NCBI GenBank assembly: GCA_021647765.1
Contig: JAKIUD010000029.1
Location: 1 to 39,119, forward strand
Length of the DNA: 39,119 nucleotides
From: Desulfuromusa sp.
GTDB lineage: Bacteria; Desulfobacterota; Desulfuromonadia; Desulfuromonadales; Geopsychrobacteraceae
Reading direction: 5' to 3'
This document shows positions 9,707-18,503 of this stretch, one piece after another (the first letter of the stretch is position 1; each line of letters begins with the position of its first letter). The notes under the pieces were generated by a model. It saw nothing but the letters and a program-made list of their open reading frames with translations. It was not told where the DNA came from and did not search any database. The position numbers were made by a program, and so were the translations under genes.

Positions 9707-9951
9707 GGGGCAAATTATCCAGCAAAAAAGGGCGCCGACCGGCAAGTATAATGGACAAAACAGAACCTGATTAGCCCTTTGGAGAGATATCTCATGAGCC
9801 CATCAAGCTGAATATCAGCCAAAATACATCTTTTCCACAGTAACTGACAACGACTAATTACAGGGAGAAGACAGCAAGATCGAAGTTGATCAAAATATGG
9901 GTGAAGTAGTTATATAATTCAAGTTGCTGGAGATAAGAAAGAGAACCGGCG

Positions 9952-10635
9952 TCACAATAAACCCCGATCTGCCAGACTGATATACTCCCCGTTACCAATT
10001 ATAATATGATCCAGCACCCGCACCCCCATCAAGTCACCAACCTTTTTGAGGCGCTCCGTGATTTCGATATCTTCGCGGCTGGGAGTGGGATCTCCTGAAG
10101 GATGGTTGTGGACAAACAGAACAGCTGCGGCAGATTCTCGCAGAACCGGAGCAAATACTTCGCGGGGATGGACAATGCTGGCGCTGAGGCTCCCCTCTGA
10201 AATCTGCACCTCTTTAATCAGGCGATTTTTGGCATCAAGGAGCAGGGCGAGAAAAACTTCCTTGCGATAATCACAGAGACGTTCGTGAAAGTGGTGAAAG
10301 ACTTCCTGCGCTGAACTATAGGGTTGCCCAGGTTGCAAGCGGTTATCAGAGAAACGCCGGGCAATCTGAAATAGCGCCTGAATTTCAGCGGCCTTGGCCG
10401 GGCCGATTCCCGCCTGCTGACACAATTCACTGATACTCGCTGCCGCTAACTGGCGCAAAGAACCAAACCGACTCAACAAACTCCGCGCCAGATCAACCGC
10501 ACTGTTCTTACTGGAAGAATCACCGGTACGAATAATCAATGCCAGCAATTCAGCATCAGTCAGCTTATCAGCCCCCATCGCAAGTAATTTTTCCCGTGGC
10601 CGCTCGTCGGCCGGCCAATCCTTGATTCTGCGCAT
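9952..10635 (-). CDS. radC: RadC family JAB/MPN-domain protein
   Basis: A 227-residue protein with the standard RadC layout. An N-terminal helix-hairpin-helix-like region (residues 1-75, with LARSLLSRFGSLRQLAAAS and AGIGPAKAAEIQALF) is followed by the JAB/MPN metal site FVHNHPSGDPTPSREDIE. A GGGAGGGGG-like ribosome binding site sits just upstream of the ATG. RadC was once thought to act in recombinational repair, but its real activity is unclear. It is the last gene of a probable operon with the GDSL lipoprotein (33-bp gap) and a DinG-like helicase that itself carries a RadC-type JAB domain. Confidence 0.95.
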   Translation of the reverse strand: MRRIKDWPADERPREKLLAMGADKLTDAELLALIIRTGDSSSKNSAVDLARSLLSRFGSLRQLAAASISELCQQAGIGPAKAAEIQALFQIARRFSDNRLQPGQPYSSAQEVFHHFHERLCDYRKEVFLALLLDAKNRLIKEVQISEGSLSASIVHPREVFAPVLRESAAAVLFVHNHPSGDPTPSREDIEITERLKKVGDLMGVRVLDHIIIGNGEYISLADRGLL

Positions 10636-10668
10636 ATCCCCCTCCCGATCTTGATTTAAGTGAGTCCA

Positions 10669-11286
10669 TTAACGAAGGGCTCCATTTTCAGATAATAGAT
10701 CCGCAACAGCTTCAGCCAATTTTCCATACCCCTTTCCATTGAGATGGATCGGGTCATTTTTATACTGATTGTCCGCAAGCAGCTCAGCAAGAGTGCCCTG
10801 TAGCAGCGGGATCTTTAACTCATCAGCCAGTTCCTGATACAGTGGAATATCGTGAAGTCCAAGACCCAACTGAGGAACCGCAATCATAATGACGTCTATT
10901 TTCCGCTGCTTGGCGGCCTCATACATGTGCCGTAAATTGGCTCGCAATTCACCCTGATCCAGCTTGCGTAGAATATCATTCCCACCGTGACAAATAATCA
11001 ATAACTCAGGTTCAAGCTGATCCAGCAGACCAGGTAAACGCTTGGCACCTTCGGCACTCGTCTCTCCAGACACCCCGGCATTGACCACCTTACGGCTAAG
11101 GAGACGATTTAACTGGGCGGGATAACTTAATTCCGGCCTGGCGCCAATACCCAAGGTCAAACTGTCGCCAAAAGCAAGGATGACATCATTCGGACGCAGA
11201 ACTGTCAATCTGCTATCACCATTGTCACAGGAAGAGAGCAGTAAAAGCAGCAGTAGGGCAAAAATCATTTTTGAAAATAGTTTCAT
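10669..11286 (-). CDS. GDSL/SGNH-family lipase or esterase, lipoprotein (TesA-like)
   Basis: A 205-residue protein. An N-terminal hydrophobic helix ends in a lipobox (LLSSC near residue 20), predicting a periplasm-facing lipoprotein. SGNH blocks are all present: FGDSLTLG (nucleophile Ser), a Gly in NAGVSGET, GGNDIL (Asn) and DPIHLNGKGY (Asp/His). The family hydrolyses acyl esters or thioesters, as in TesA and arylesterases. A GAGGAAC ribosome binding site lies 4-8 bases before the ATG. It begins 14 bp after the DinG-like gene ends, so the two are almost certainly cotranscribed. Substrate unknown. Confidence 0.9.
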   Translation of the reverse strand: MKLFSKMIFALLLLLLLSSCDNGDSRLTVLRPNDVILAFGDSLTLGIGARPELSYPAQLNRLLSRKVVNAGVSGETSAEGAKRLPGLLDQLEPELLIICHGGNDILRKLDQGELRANLRHMYEAAKQRKIDVIMIAVPQLGLGLHDIPLYQELADELKIPLLQGTLAELLADNQYKNDPIHLNGKGYGKLAEAVADLLSENGALR

Positions 11287-11300
11287 CTGGTTCCTCGTTG

Positions 11301-13829
11301 TTAAGAATAGTTTTCTATAAAAAACTGTCCAATTTCAGTAAAGACATCATCACTATGACCACGGATCACCCGAGCGGGGGGGAGTGAGCGTAGAAACATC
11401 CGTCCATAACCTCTTTTTACCACACGTGTATCCAAAATCAAAACGACACCTCGATCATTACGATGGCGAATCAATCGACCGAACCCCTGCTTAAAGCGGA
11501 TCACCGCCTGCGGTACAGTATATTCCATAAATGGATCTCCTCCACGCTGCTCTATCACCTGAGCGCGAGCCTCCAGAACCGGTTCAGATGGCACTCTGAA
11601 TGGCAATCGAGCAATAATCACCTGTTCCAACGATCTCCCCGGCACATCAACCCCCTCCCAAAAAGAATCGGTACCAAATAAAATACTCCTCTCATCTTCG
11701 GCAAAACGTTTCAGCAACTGATGTCGATTTTCCTCCCCCTGCCGTAAACAGCGCAACCGTTGTGCTTCCAGTCCTGGTGCTAATTCTTCGTGTACCTGCC
11801 GTAAGAGTGCATAGGAAGTAAATAAGACAAAGCTGCGACCCTGACTGCAAAGGAGCGCTTTTTCTACCGCATCCCGAATCGCCTCGCCAAATCCGGGCTT
11901 GCCCGGTTCCGGCAGATCGGTTGGGATAGCAACCAAAGCCTGTTGTTGATAATCAAAGGGGGAATCGAGAGTCAGTTCAACCAACCGATTGGGCTCAACC
12001 AGATCCAGTCCAACCCGCGAATGAAAGTAGCCGAAAGCTCCCGCCACAGTCAAAGTGGCGCTGGTCATAATCAAGCTCTGAAAACGTTGATAAAGGGCTT
12101 GATTGAGGCTTTCGGCAACTTCCAGGGGAGCTTGGCAGAGACTGGTGATCAACCCTTTTTGACGCCCAATCCGACCTGCACGGATTTCAACCCAGACACA
12201 ACTGTTTTTTTCCACCGTCTGAAAAGAAGCCAGATCGACAGCAATTCCCTCCAGGCGACTGGCAATACCACGTAAATCAACCAGCGATGGATTCACTTTT
12301 TCGGCAACGACCTCCGGTAAAATCTCAGCTGCACGCAACAATCCGGCAATTCCTTGCGCTAATTCAAAACAACCAACCCTTAAATGTTCCACCCGTTCAC
12401 ACAGTTTTTGCCAAATCGGTGTTTGCATAAAATCGGGGAGAATTCGATGCTTCAACTCAAACTTGGAACTGACTTGCTTGCCGAGAAAGTCAGGCAACTC
12501 TTCAGCGATACTCTGCATTTCATCCACTGCCAAATCAAACAACTGTTGCCGTTTGTTCAATAAGGCTTCAATCTCGCCATGTAGAGTTCGATAGAGATCA
12601 TCCAGAGAATCAGGCAATTTCTGTGATAATTGATCAAGGAAACGTGGCAGTAACCCCTGATTCAATTTGCGCGGGTGGCGTAGCCGGTTTAATACTCGCG
12701 AAAAGGTAAACCGGGTCAGTTGTGAAGAAAAATAGCTGGTGGCAATATCTTCCAGATGGTGGGCTTCATCCAGAATCACCCGCTCAAAAGGGGGTAAAAC
12801 TGCTGTCGCTGAATAATTATCGGTCTGCTGCCGTAATGCCAAATCAGAAAGCAAAAGGGCGTGATTAACCACCAGGATGTCAGCTCGTGCCGCTTGTCGC
12901 CGTGCTTTATGAAAGAAACAACGACTATAATGTTGACAGCACACCCGAGCACACTGATCGGCCTCACAACAAACCTCCTCCCAGGCCTGATAACCGGGGA
13001 TAAAAGAGAGATCTTCCTTTGAACCATCGCCTGTAGTCTCCGCCCACTGGATAATCTGCTGCAATTCTTCAACCTGCTGCTGATCAAACAATCCCAATTC
13101 ACGACCAGCTGTTTCACCACGCCTGCGACAGAAATAATTACTGCGTCCCTTCACCAGAACTGCATAAAATTCAATCCCGGTCGCTCTTTTAAGAAATGGC
13201 AGATCTTTACGGATCAACTGTTCCTGAAGATTGATCGTCCGGGTCGAAATAACCACCCGTTCCTGATTGGCACGTGCCCAGAGTAATGCTGGAACCAGGT
13301 AGGCCAAACTTTTTCCGGTACCAGTTCCTGCCTCAATAACTGCCAGCTGCCCCTGGTTAAAGGCCTCAGCTACCACAAATGCCATACGCAACTGTTCCGG
13401 ACGATCTTCGTAATCGGGAAGCTTCGCGGCAATCACACCACCTGCACCAAGCAATTCAGCTATCTGTTTCAGTTCAAGTTTTTCGATATTTTTTTCGGCA
13501 AAAGCTTCAACAACCCGATACAGATCATCGACACGGTTATTCACAATATAGAAACCAACTCCCAAAGAACCAAATTGAGAGGCAACCTCAATATCTGCAG
13601 CAGAAGGTTGCAAATCACCGGAAGGATGGTTGTGGATCACAACATCGCCATAGCTACAGGTCTGTAGAATCGCAGGAACTGAACTCTCTGAGCCACGTGC
13701 CAGAACTTCGACCTGCACAATGCGACGCTCAGCATCGGTCTGGCCAAGAACAAATACTTCGTTCCCACTCGCCTCCTTTATGGTATAGCGAAGCTGGTCA
13801 ATACTATCTGGAGAAATAAATTTAAACAT
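11301..13829 (-). CDS. DinG/XPD-like helicase with N-terminal RadC-type JAB domain
   Basis: About 842 residues. Residues 1-110 form a JAB/MPN domain with VVIHNHPSGD...PSAADIE, closely matching the RadC metal site. The rest is a superfamily 2 DinG/XPD helicase: Walker A EAGTGTGKS near residue 168, a cysteine cluster for a 4Fe-4S cluster (about 240-300: an early Cys, then VCCEADQC, VCCQHYSRC), DEAHH near 355 and motif VI QGFGRLIRH near 780. DinG-type enzymes unwind forked DNA, R-loops and G-quadruplexes 5'-3'. The start is uncertain: an ATG at 13856 adds 9 residues. First gene of an operon with the GDSL lipoprotein and RadC. The helicase assignment is firm; the purpose of the JAB fusion is unknown. 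Confidence 0.92.
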   Translation of the reverse strand: MFKFISPDSIDQLRYTIKEASGNEVFVLGQTDAERRIVQVEVLARGSESSVPAILQTCSYGDVVIHNHPSGDLQPSAADIEVASQFGSLGVGFYIVNNRVDDLYRVVEAFAEKNIEKLELKQIAELLGAGGVIAAKLPDYEDRPEQLRMAFVVAEAFNQGQLAVIEAGTGTGKSLAYLVPALLWARANQERVVISTRTINLQEQLIRKDLPFLKRATGIEFYAVLVKGRSNYFCRRRGETAGRELGLFDQQQVEELQQIIQWAETTGDGSKEDLSFIPGYQAWEEVCCEADQCARVCCQHYSRCFFHKARRQAARADILVVNHALLLSDLALRQQTDNYSATAVLPPFERVILDEAHHLEDIATSYFSSQLTRFTFSRVLNRLRHPRKLNQGLLPRFLDQLSQKLPDSLDDLYRTLHGEIEALLNKRQQLFDLAVDEMQSIAEELPDFLGKQVSSKFELKHRILPDFMQTPIWQKLCERVEHLRVGCFELAQGIAGLLRAAEILPEVVAEKVNPSLVDLRGIASRLEGIAVDLASFQTVEKNSCVWVEIRAGRIGRQKGLITSLCQAPLEVAESLNQALYQRFQSLIMTSATLTVAGAFGYFHSRVGLDLVEPNRLVELTLDSPFDYQQQALVAIPTDLPEPGKPGFGEAIRDAVEKALLCSQGRSFVLFTSYALLRQVHEELAPGLEAQRLRCLRQGEENRHQLLKRFAEDERSILFGTDSFWEGVDVPGRSLEQVIIARLPFRVPSEPVLEARAQVIEQRGGDPFMEYTVPQAVIRFKQGFGRLIRHRNDRGVVLILDTRVVKRGYGRMFLRSLPPARVIRGHSDDVFTEIGQFFIENYS

Positions 13830-14000
13830 AAATAATCTCGCAAAAATAAATCCCATGGCTAAGCAAAAATTTGTGCCGCCATCATGGTGGGGGATTATAG
13901 AGGAATGGGAAGGATAAATGGCAAATAAAACTAACTGAAGCTTAGAGTTTTACGACAAACTGAGAAAAAATAAGCTTCCCTCGTGTTTTTACCTTTTGTT

Positions 14001-14798
14001 ATGCTGTTGCCTATGACTTATGTGAAGCTATTTATCGGTTGCCTGTGTTTACTTTTTCTCCTCTGCTCCTGCAGCTTTGCGCCACCTTCTCCCCGTTTAT
14101 CGACAGATCCCATCTCCGAATTATTGGCAGAATCACCATCCTCCAGCTCATTACAAAAAATGGGCTATTCTGTCCAGGTCGGCGCATTCAAGCAACTTGA
14201 AAATGCGGTGCGTCTGGAACAATTACTCAATCGACAGGGTATCGAGGCTTATCATTTTTTGCATGAATCCGGCCTCTACAAGGTACGATTTGGAAATCAT
14301 GCTGATTATTCAGCTGCCCGTAGTGAAGCAGAACAGTTGCAAGCTCAGAAGGTGATAGGCCGTTTTTTTATTGTATCTCCAGAGGATTATACCGCCGCCA
14401 AAATTCTGCGTGGGGATAAGGGCAACCTCCGGGAAGAACTGGTCGGTACCGCACGAAAGTTTCTTGGAGTACCCTATCGGTGGGGTGGTGAGGATCGAAA
14501 CAATGGTTTTGATTGCAGCGGTTTGACCATGACCAGTTACCGCTTGAACGGTTTGAACCTGCCGCGGAATTCACGTGCTCAGTTCAAAGCCGGACACTCT
14601 CTGAAAAAAAAGGAGCTCCGCAAAGGAGATCTGGTGTTCTTTGCAACCAAGGGGGGAAAGCGGGTAACTCACGTGGGGATGTATATTGGGGCTGGTCAAT
14701 TTATCCATGCTCCCCGCCCGGGGAAAATGGTTCAAGTTGCGAATCTCTCAGACAAATTTTTCAAGAAAACTTATGTTGGAGGGAGAAGCTACCTGTAG
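14001..14798 (+). CDS. Lipoprotein with SPOR and NlpC/P60 peptidoglycan hydrolase domains
   Basis: About 265 residues. A hydrophobic leader ends in a lipobox-like LLCSC. A SPOR domain (about 55-120) starts GYSVQVGAFKQLENAVRLE and would bind denuded glycan strands at the septum. An NlpC/P60 domain follows (about 145-260) with the catalytic triad regions FDCSGLT (Cys), THVGMYIG (His) and IHAPRPG (His). Such enzymes cleave stem-peptide bonds in peptidoglycan, often at division sites. GTG 13983, ATG 14001 and ATG 14013 are all possible starts and none has a good ribosome binding site. It is divergent from the DinG operon and convergent with the phosphoesterase. Domain order is certain; substrate bond is inferred. 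Confidence 0.93.
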   Translation: MLLPMTYVKLFIGCLCLLFLLCSCSFAPPSPRLSTDPISELLAESPSSSSLQKMGYSVQVGAFKQLENAVRLEQLLNRQGIEAYHFLHESGLYKVRFGNHADYSAARSEAEQLQAQKVIGRFFIVSPEDYTAAKILRGDKGNLREELVGTARKFLGVPYRWGGEDRNNGFDCSGLTMTSYRLNGLNLPRNSRAQFKAGHSLKKKELRKGDLVFFATKGGKRVTHVGMYIGAGQFIHAPRPGKMVQVANLSDKFFKKTYVGGRSYL

Positions 14799-14854
14799 GA
14801 ATATTTCTGGTTGTTAGCAGAATTTATTGGTGGGCGGGGGGTAACAGCTTATTT

Positions 14855-15973
14855 TCAAAGTGATTCTGGAACAATTTCAAACAGTGTAATCTCCGGTGGC
14901 GAAAAGATCCGCATCGGCGGACCCCAAGTACCGGTGCCACGGCTTGTGTACAGGTATTGGTTAGCTGTTAACGTGTAGAGCCCATCCAACATTGGATACT
15001 TAATCATGGTCAGCAGATTGAAGGGGAAAATCTGGCCACCGTGCCCGTGCCCCGAGAGCTGCAGGTCAAATTGCCCTGTCGAGGCCTCTAAGAATTCCGG
15101 TCGATGTTTAAGCAACAAGGTGAACCGCTCCGAGGGCTCTCCAAGAGCTCTCTCTTCATCAGGGATACCCCGTGCCGGATCATCAACCCCGACCACATTC
15201 AGCCACTTTCCGACCTTGATACTATGATTGCGTAAAACCTGAAAACCACTCCGGTGTAAGAAATCGAGCGACTGTTCAAGGCCAGCATAATATTCGTGAT
15301 TTCCGGTGACGGCATACATACCGAGGGGCGGGTCAATACGCTTCCAGAGATCCACCAAGTCATTCAGGTGGTTAATTTGGGCATCGACGATATCCCCGGT
15401 CGCAACAAGAAGATCAGGCTGCAGACCTTGAAGCTGGTTGACAATTGGCGCCAGAGCTTCATCCCGGTGAATCAGTCCGAGGTGCAGATCGGAAATTTGA
15501 GCGATACGGATCGGCGGTGTCCCGGGCGGAAGTTTTGGACTGGCAATCTTGATCCGCTCAATCTGCAGGTTAGTTGCTTCGTAGAGCCCGTAAAAGCTGG
15601 CAGCAGTGACAACAAACAGCACCACAGCTGCCGTGACCGCTCCGTGCAAAGAGAGGTTCGGTAACTGCGGCAACAGCCAAATGGTGAGTCGGAAGAGTAG
15701 TTCCCATAATCCGATCAGAACAAACAGGCTGAAGGCGAGGAAGATCAACCCCATCCAGCTGTAACCAATCCAGGCGAGACCACGGGCAAATGTTTCCAAC
15801 CCGGCTCGTTCGCTGAATCTGACCAGCAGTGGGGTGGCAATCATCCCAGCCATCCAGATCCAGGTCAGGGTTGGAAGTGCCGGATGTCCCTTGAGTAGCG
15901 GGTGAAAGCCCCAAAAGACCAAGACATGCATGCCACCATAGATGGATAAAAACATCAGCAGAAAAATTTTCAT
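14855..15973 (-). CDS. Membrane-anchored metallophosphoesterase (YkuE/YaeI-like)
   Basis: 372 residues. The first ~145 residues contain four hydrophobic segments. A calcineurin-like phosphoesterase domain follows with all metal-binding blocks: ISDLHLG, ATGDIVD, TGNHEYY, LLKHRPE and SGHGHGGQ. Relatives such as Bacillus YkuE and E. coli YaeI act at the membrane, the latter on UDP-2,3-diacylglucosamine-like substrates. The active site would face whichever side follows the last helix; I could not settle topology. It is convergent with the NlpC/P60 gene. The family is clear; the substrate is not. Confidence 0.92.
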   Translation of the reverse strand: MKIFLLMFLSIYGGMHVLVFWGFHPLLKGHPALPTLTWIWMAGMIATPLLVRFSERAGLETFARGLAWIGYSWMGLIFLAFSLFVLIGLWELLFRLTIWLLPQLPNLSLHGAVTAAVVLFVVTAASFYGLYEATNLQIERIKIASPKLPPGTPPIRIAQISDLHLGLIHRDEALAPIVNQLQGLQPDLLVATGDIVDAQINHLNDLVDLWKRIDPPLGMYAVTGNHEYYAGLEQSLDFLHRSGFQVLRNHSIKVGKWLNVVGVDDPARGIPDEERALGEPSERFTLLLKHRPEFLEASTGQFDLQLSGHGHGGQIFPFNLLTMIKYPMLDGLYTLTANQYLYTSRGTGTWGPPMRIFSPPEITLFEIVPESL

Positions 15974-16040
15974 GCGAAGATCCAGGTTGTCAGTTCAAGC
16001 AACTTCTCCTGTAAGAATATTTTGCGTACAAACAAAGATT

Positions 16041-16466
16041 TTAAAAAAGCAGAACGGGACATTTGACGTTATGTAATACATAATTTGCGACTGATCCAAA
16101 CAAAACATCGCGGATTTCGCCACCTCCTGTTTTGCGACCAATCACCAATAATTGAAAATCCTCTTCATTGGCTATCCGCGGAATCACCCGGCGGGGAGCA
16201 CCAAACTCAAGGCGTACCTCAATATTGAATCCCGCTTCACGAAGTTTTTGCGCTAGCGCTTCCATTCGTTGTCGAGCAGCCTTTTCAGCATTTTCCCTGA
16301 CCATCTCAATCTGAAAATCAGGAATCATCCGGTAAGCCAACTGGTCATTAACGACATGCAACAGAACCAAATGTCTGGGGAATTTTTCTTTGTAGGTGAT
16401 GACATCTGCAATAGTTTGTTGCGTGGTGGGGGAATCATTGACCGGGATCAGAATTTTGGTGTCCAT
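16041..16466 (-). CDS. Universal stress protein UspA family
   Basis: A 141-residue single-domain Usp protein. It starts DTKILIPVNDSPTTQQTI and ends with the nucleotide-binding block VIGRKTGGGEI...LFGSVANYVLHNVKCPVLLF, which is the G-x2-G-x9-G-S motif of ATP-binding Usp proteins. A good AGAGGA ribosome binding site lies 6 bases before the ATG. It begins 19 bp after the small upstream gene on the same strand, so the two likely form an operon. The role is probably in stress or respiratory-state response; nothing more specific is visible. Confidence 0.93.
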   Translation of the reverse strand: MDTKILIPVNDSPTTQQTIADVITYKEKFPRHLVLLHVVNDQLAYRMIPDFQIEMVRENAEKAARQRMEALAQKLREAGFNIEVRLEFGAPRRVIPRIANEEDFQLLVIGRKTGGGEIRDVLFGSVANYVLHNVKCPVLLF

Positions 16467-16485
16467 CGGAATCCTCTTTTATCAT

Positions 16486-16755
16486 TCAGATTGGGATACG
16501 CATCTTTTTACAGTAACTGCGCAAAACCATGAGCGCCTGATTCAAGCGTGAGATCTGCATATTTTTTGCTTTCACCTGTGGAACGTCGTCCAGCGGCACC
16601 TGGGTTTGCCGAAGCTCTCTTTGTACCAATAATAGATTGGCCAAGATAATTTTTAAATCTGCGGGAGTATATTTCTTCAATGTTGGTGGAGAGATACTAA
16701 AAAATCCACCAGCAACATCTTGCGCCAGTTTCTTTGGGTTCCCGGATATAGCCAT
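16486..16755 (-). CDS. Small conserved-looking protein of unknown function, upstream of UspA
   Basis: An 89-residue protein starting MAISGNPKKLAQDV. The reading frame is open for 24 more codons upstream, but a perfect AGGAGG at 16764-16769, 8 bases before the ATG at 16755, fixes this start. It is mostly helical, with a basic tail (RSYCKKMRIPI), no signal peptide and no cysteine motif. It is cotranscribed with the UspA gene (19-bp gap). I do not recognise the family. A cytoplasmic regulatory or structural partner of UspA is only a guess. Confidence 0.7.
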   Translation of the reverse strand: MAISGNPKKLAQDVAGGFFSISPPTLKKYTPADLKIILANLLLVQRELRQTQVPLDDVPQVKAKNMQISRLNQALMVLRSYCKKMRIPI

Positions 16756-16763
16756 GAATAAAA

Positions 16764-16769
16764 CCTCCT
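16764..16769 (-). promoter_or_regulatory. Strong ribosome binding site (AGGAGG) deciding the start at 16755
   Basis: A perfect AGGAGG on the minus strand with an 8-base spacer to ATG 16755. It rules out the longer upstream extension of the small UspA-linked gene. Confidence 0.8.
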
Positions 16770-16854
16770 GTTGACCATCATACACCTCTTTGAATCCCGC
16801 ACCAATGAAAAGCCGCTTGCCTTTCATATAACATCTGTGCGATCAATTGCCGCC

Positions 16855-17733
16855 ATGAGGAATTCTGATCATCTCAAAGGAATTTTATTGACCCTTACTG
16901 CTGTGCTGATCCTTAGCCCGGATGCACTATTGGTGCGCCTGATCCAGGCTGATCTCTGGACACTTCTGTTCTGGCGCTGTCTCCTGACTGGTATGATGAT
17001 GTCTCTGTTTCTGGCGATTCGCTACCGCCAACGCTTTCTGCACAGCTTTTACGCCATTGGGAAAACCGGTCTCCTTTCTGCTGTAACAATCATCATTGGA
17101 TCATTACTATTTGTCAGCTCCCTGAAACACACCGCCGCCGCCAACGCTTTGATTATTTTGGCAGCAACACCGATCATCAGCAGCCTTCTCAGTTGGATTT
17201 TTCTACGTGAAAAAATCCCACGAAGAACCTGGCTGTCCATTTTCACCTGTTTCGGCGGAATACTGCTGATATTTTCCGGGAGTTTACAAAAGGGGTTGTT
17301 ACCGGGTGACTTGATGGCATTGGGAGCAACTGCGATGTGGGGCTCGAACCTGGTGATTATCCGCAGTGGGAAAGCTGTTAATATGATTCCAGCAAACGTG
17401 CTCGGTAATTTGTGTGTTGTTCCAATTGTTTATTTTCTTGGAGCACAACCACTGCTGGTAGCTTCTGTTGATGCCGGATTACTCCTACTTTTGGGAGGAG
17501 TAATTCTACCCGTCTCATTTGCAATGATTACCCTCAGCCCCCGCTATCTGCAAGCTCCGGAAGTCAGCTTGATTCTTCTTATTGAAACCATTCTGGGACC
17601 AATCTGGGTCTGGCTTGTTCTAGAAGAAGTCCCCCATTCCAGAACCCTGATAGCAGGATTACTCATTCTTGGGACTTTACTGACTCACACCCTTTTTTCT
17701 CTGCGGCAGCTACAAACCGGGGCACAAAATTAA
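16855..17733 (+). CDS. EamA/DMT-superfamily transporter
   Basis: About 292 residues from ATG 16855. An in-frame TTG at 16771 would add 28 hydrophilic residues that do not fit the family. There are roughly ten hydrophobic segments arranged as two EamA repeats of about 140 residues each; the conserved ends are LKHTAAANALIILAATPIISS in the first and a mirrored PEVSLILLIETILGPIWVW in the second. DMT transporters export amino acids, metabolites or drugs across the inner membrane. It is divergent from the UspA operon. Substrate cannot be predicted. Confidence 0.92.
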   Translation: MRNSDHLKGILLTLTAVLILSPDALLVRLIQADLWTLLFWRCLLTGMMMSLFLAIRYRQRFLHSFYAIGKTGLLSAVTIIIGSLLFVSSLKHTAAANALIILAATPIISSLLSWIFLREKIPRRTWLSIFTCFGGILLIFSGSLQKGLLPGDLMALGATAMWGSNLVIIRSGKAVNMIPANVLGNLCVVPIVYFLGAQPLLVASVDAGLLLLLGGVILPVSFAMITLSPRYLQAPEVSLILLIETILGPIWVWLVLEEVPHSRTLIAGLLILGTLLTHTLFSLRQLQTGAQN

Positions 17734-17858
17734 AAGCCATTTAGTACGTATTCTTGTCTAAATCACCACCGATTCCTACTCGGAAACCATCACCGCTATA
17801 ATTTGTACAGTGGTAGGTCAAACACTAATTGATAATTGAGTCGATGTGATCCTCTTCC

Positions 17859-18503
17859 CTAGAGCAACTTCCAGCTGTAGACCAGGGTCAACACCAGCGT
17901 GTAAGCGGTGATGACGTAATACCAGCATCCGGCAAATTTAGGGGTCTTAATCGGGGCGACGTTGAGGGCAGAGAGACCCATCAGTAGAGCGTAGAGAATA
18001 GAACCAAAAACCGCAGGAGAGACCAGGTCGTCAAAGAGGAAGAGGAAGGCCAGGATAATAACATTGTTGTCGAGCGCCAAACCCCAGTAAGTGGATTTAT
18101 CCACCAGGCCGAAGACATTGAAATAGCTCAACCGGATCACGCCAGTTGCGACAATGATAAAGGCTCCGGGGATGTACCAGGGACTGAAATTGCCATAACT
18201 CAACAAGATAACAGCGGGACAGATGCCGAAACTGACAATATCTATCAGCGAGTCGAGCTGGGCACCGAACTCCCCCTGTTCTTTGGTTCGACCTTTCATC
18301 CGCCGAGCGATAATGCCATCGCTCCAGTCGAAAAAAACCGCCCAGAGCAAGCCGATCATTGCAGCTGGGAAATTACCCAGAAAAGCGTAATAGATGCCAA
18401 GTATTGCTGAAAAGAGTCCGGCCAAAGAACAGATGTTCGGCAGATCATTCGCGTAGCAAAGGATGGCTCTGGGAGTTGCCGGGTTATTTGATGGTGCGCT
18501 CAT
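17859..18503 (-). CDS. CDP-alcohol phosphatidyltransferase (PssA-like)
   Basis: A 214-residue integral membrane protein with about six hydrophobic segments. The CDP-alcohol phosphotransferase motif is present as DWSDGIIAR ... G-AQL-D-SLI-D, that is D-x2-DG-x2-AR followed by G-x3-D-x3-D. Twelve residues separate the two halves instead of the usual eight. These enzymes displace CMP from a CDP-alcohol and build phospholipid head groups or backbones. The ATG overlaps the upstream PLP enzyme's stop (ATGA, 18500-18503), so the two are translationally coupled. Plain phosphatidylserine synthase is possible, but the linkage to a nucleotidyltransferase and PLP enzyme suggests a CDP-activated small amino alcohol. 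Confidence 0.9.
   Translation of the reverse strand: MSAPSNNPATPRAILCYANDLPNICSLAGLFSAILGIYYAFLGNFPAAMIGLLWAVFFDWSDGIIARRMKGRTKEQGEFGAQLDSLIDIVSFGICPAVILLSYGNFSPWYIPGAFIIVATGVIRLSYFNVFGLVDKSTYWGLALDNNVIILAFLFLFDDLVSPAVFGSILYALLMGLSALNVAPIKTPKFAGCWYYVITAYTLVLTLVYSWKLL

Noticed and set aside
9706..9745. Longer SNF2 helicase start at the TTG at 9745
   Set aside because: The codon is right beside a TATACT promoter-like hexamer, the added residues are not family-like, and an ATG is available at 9706.
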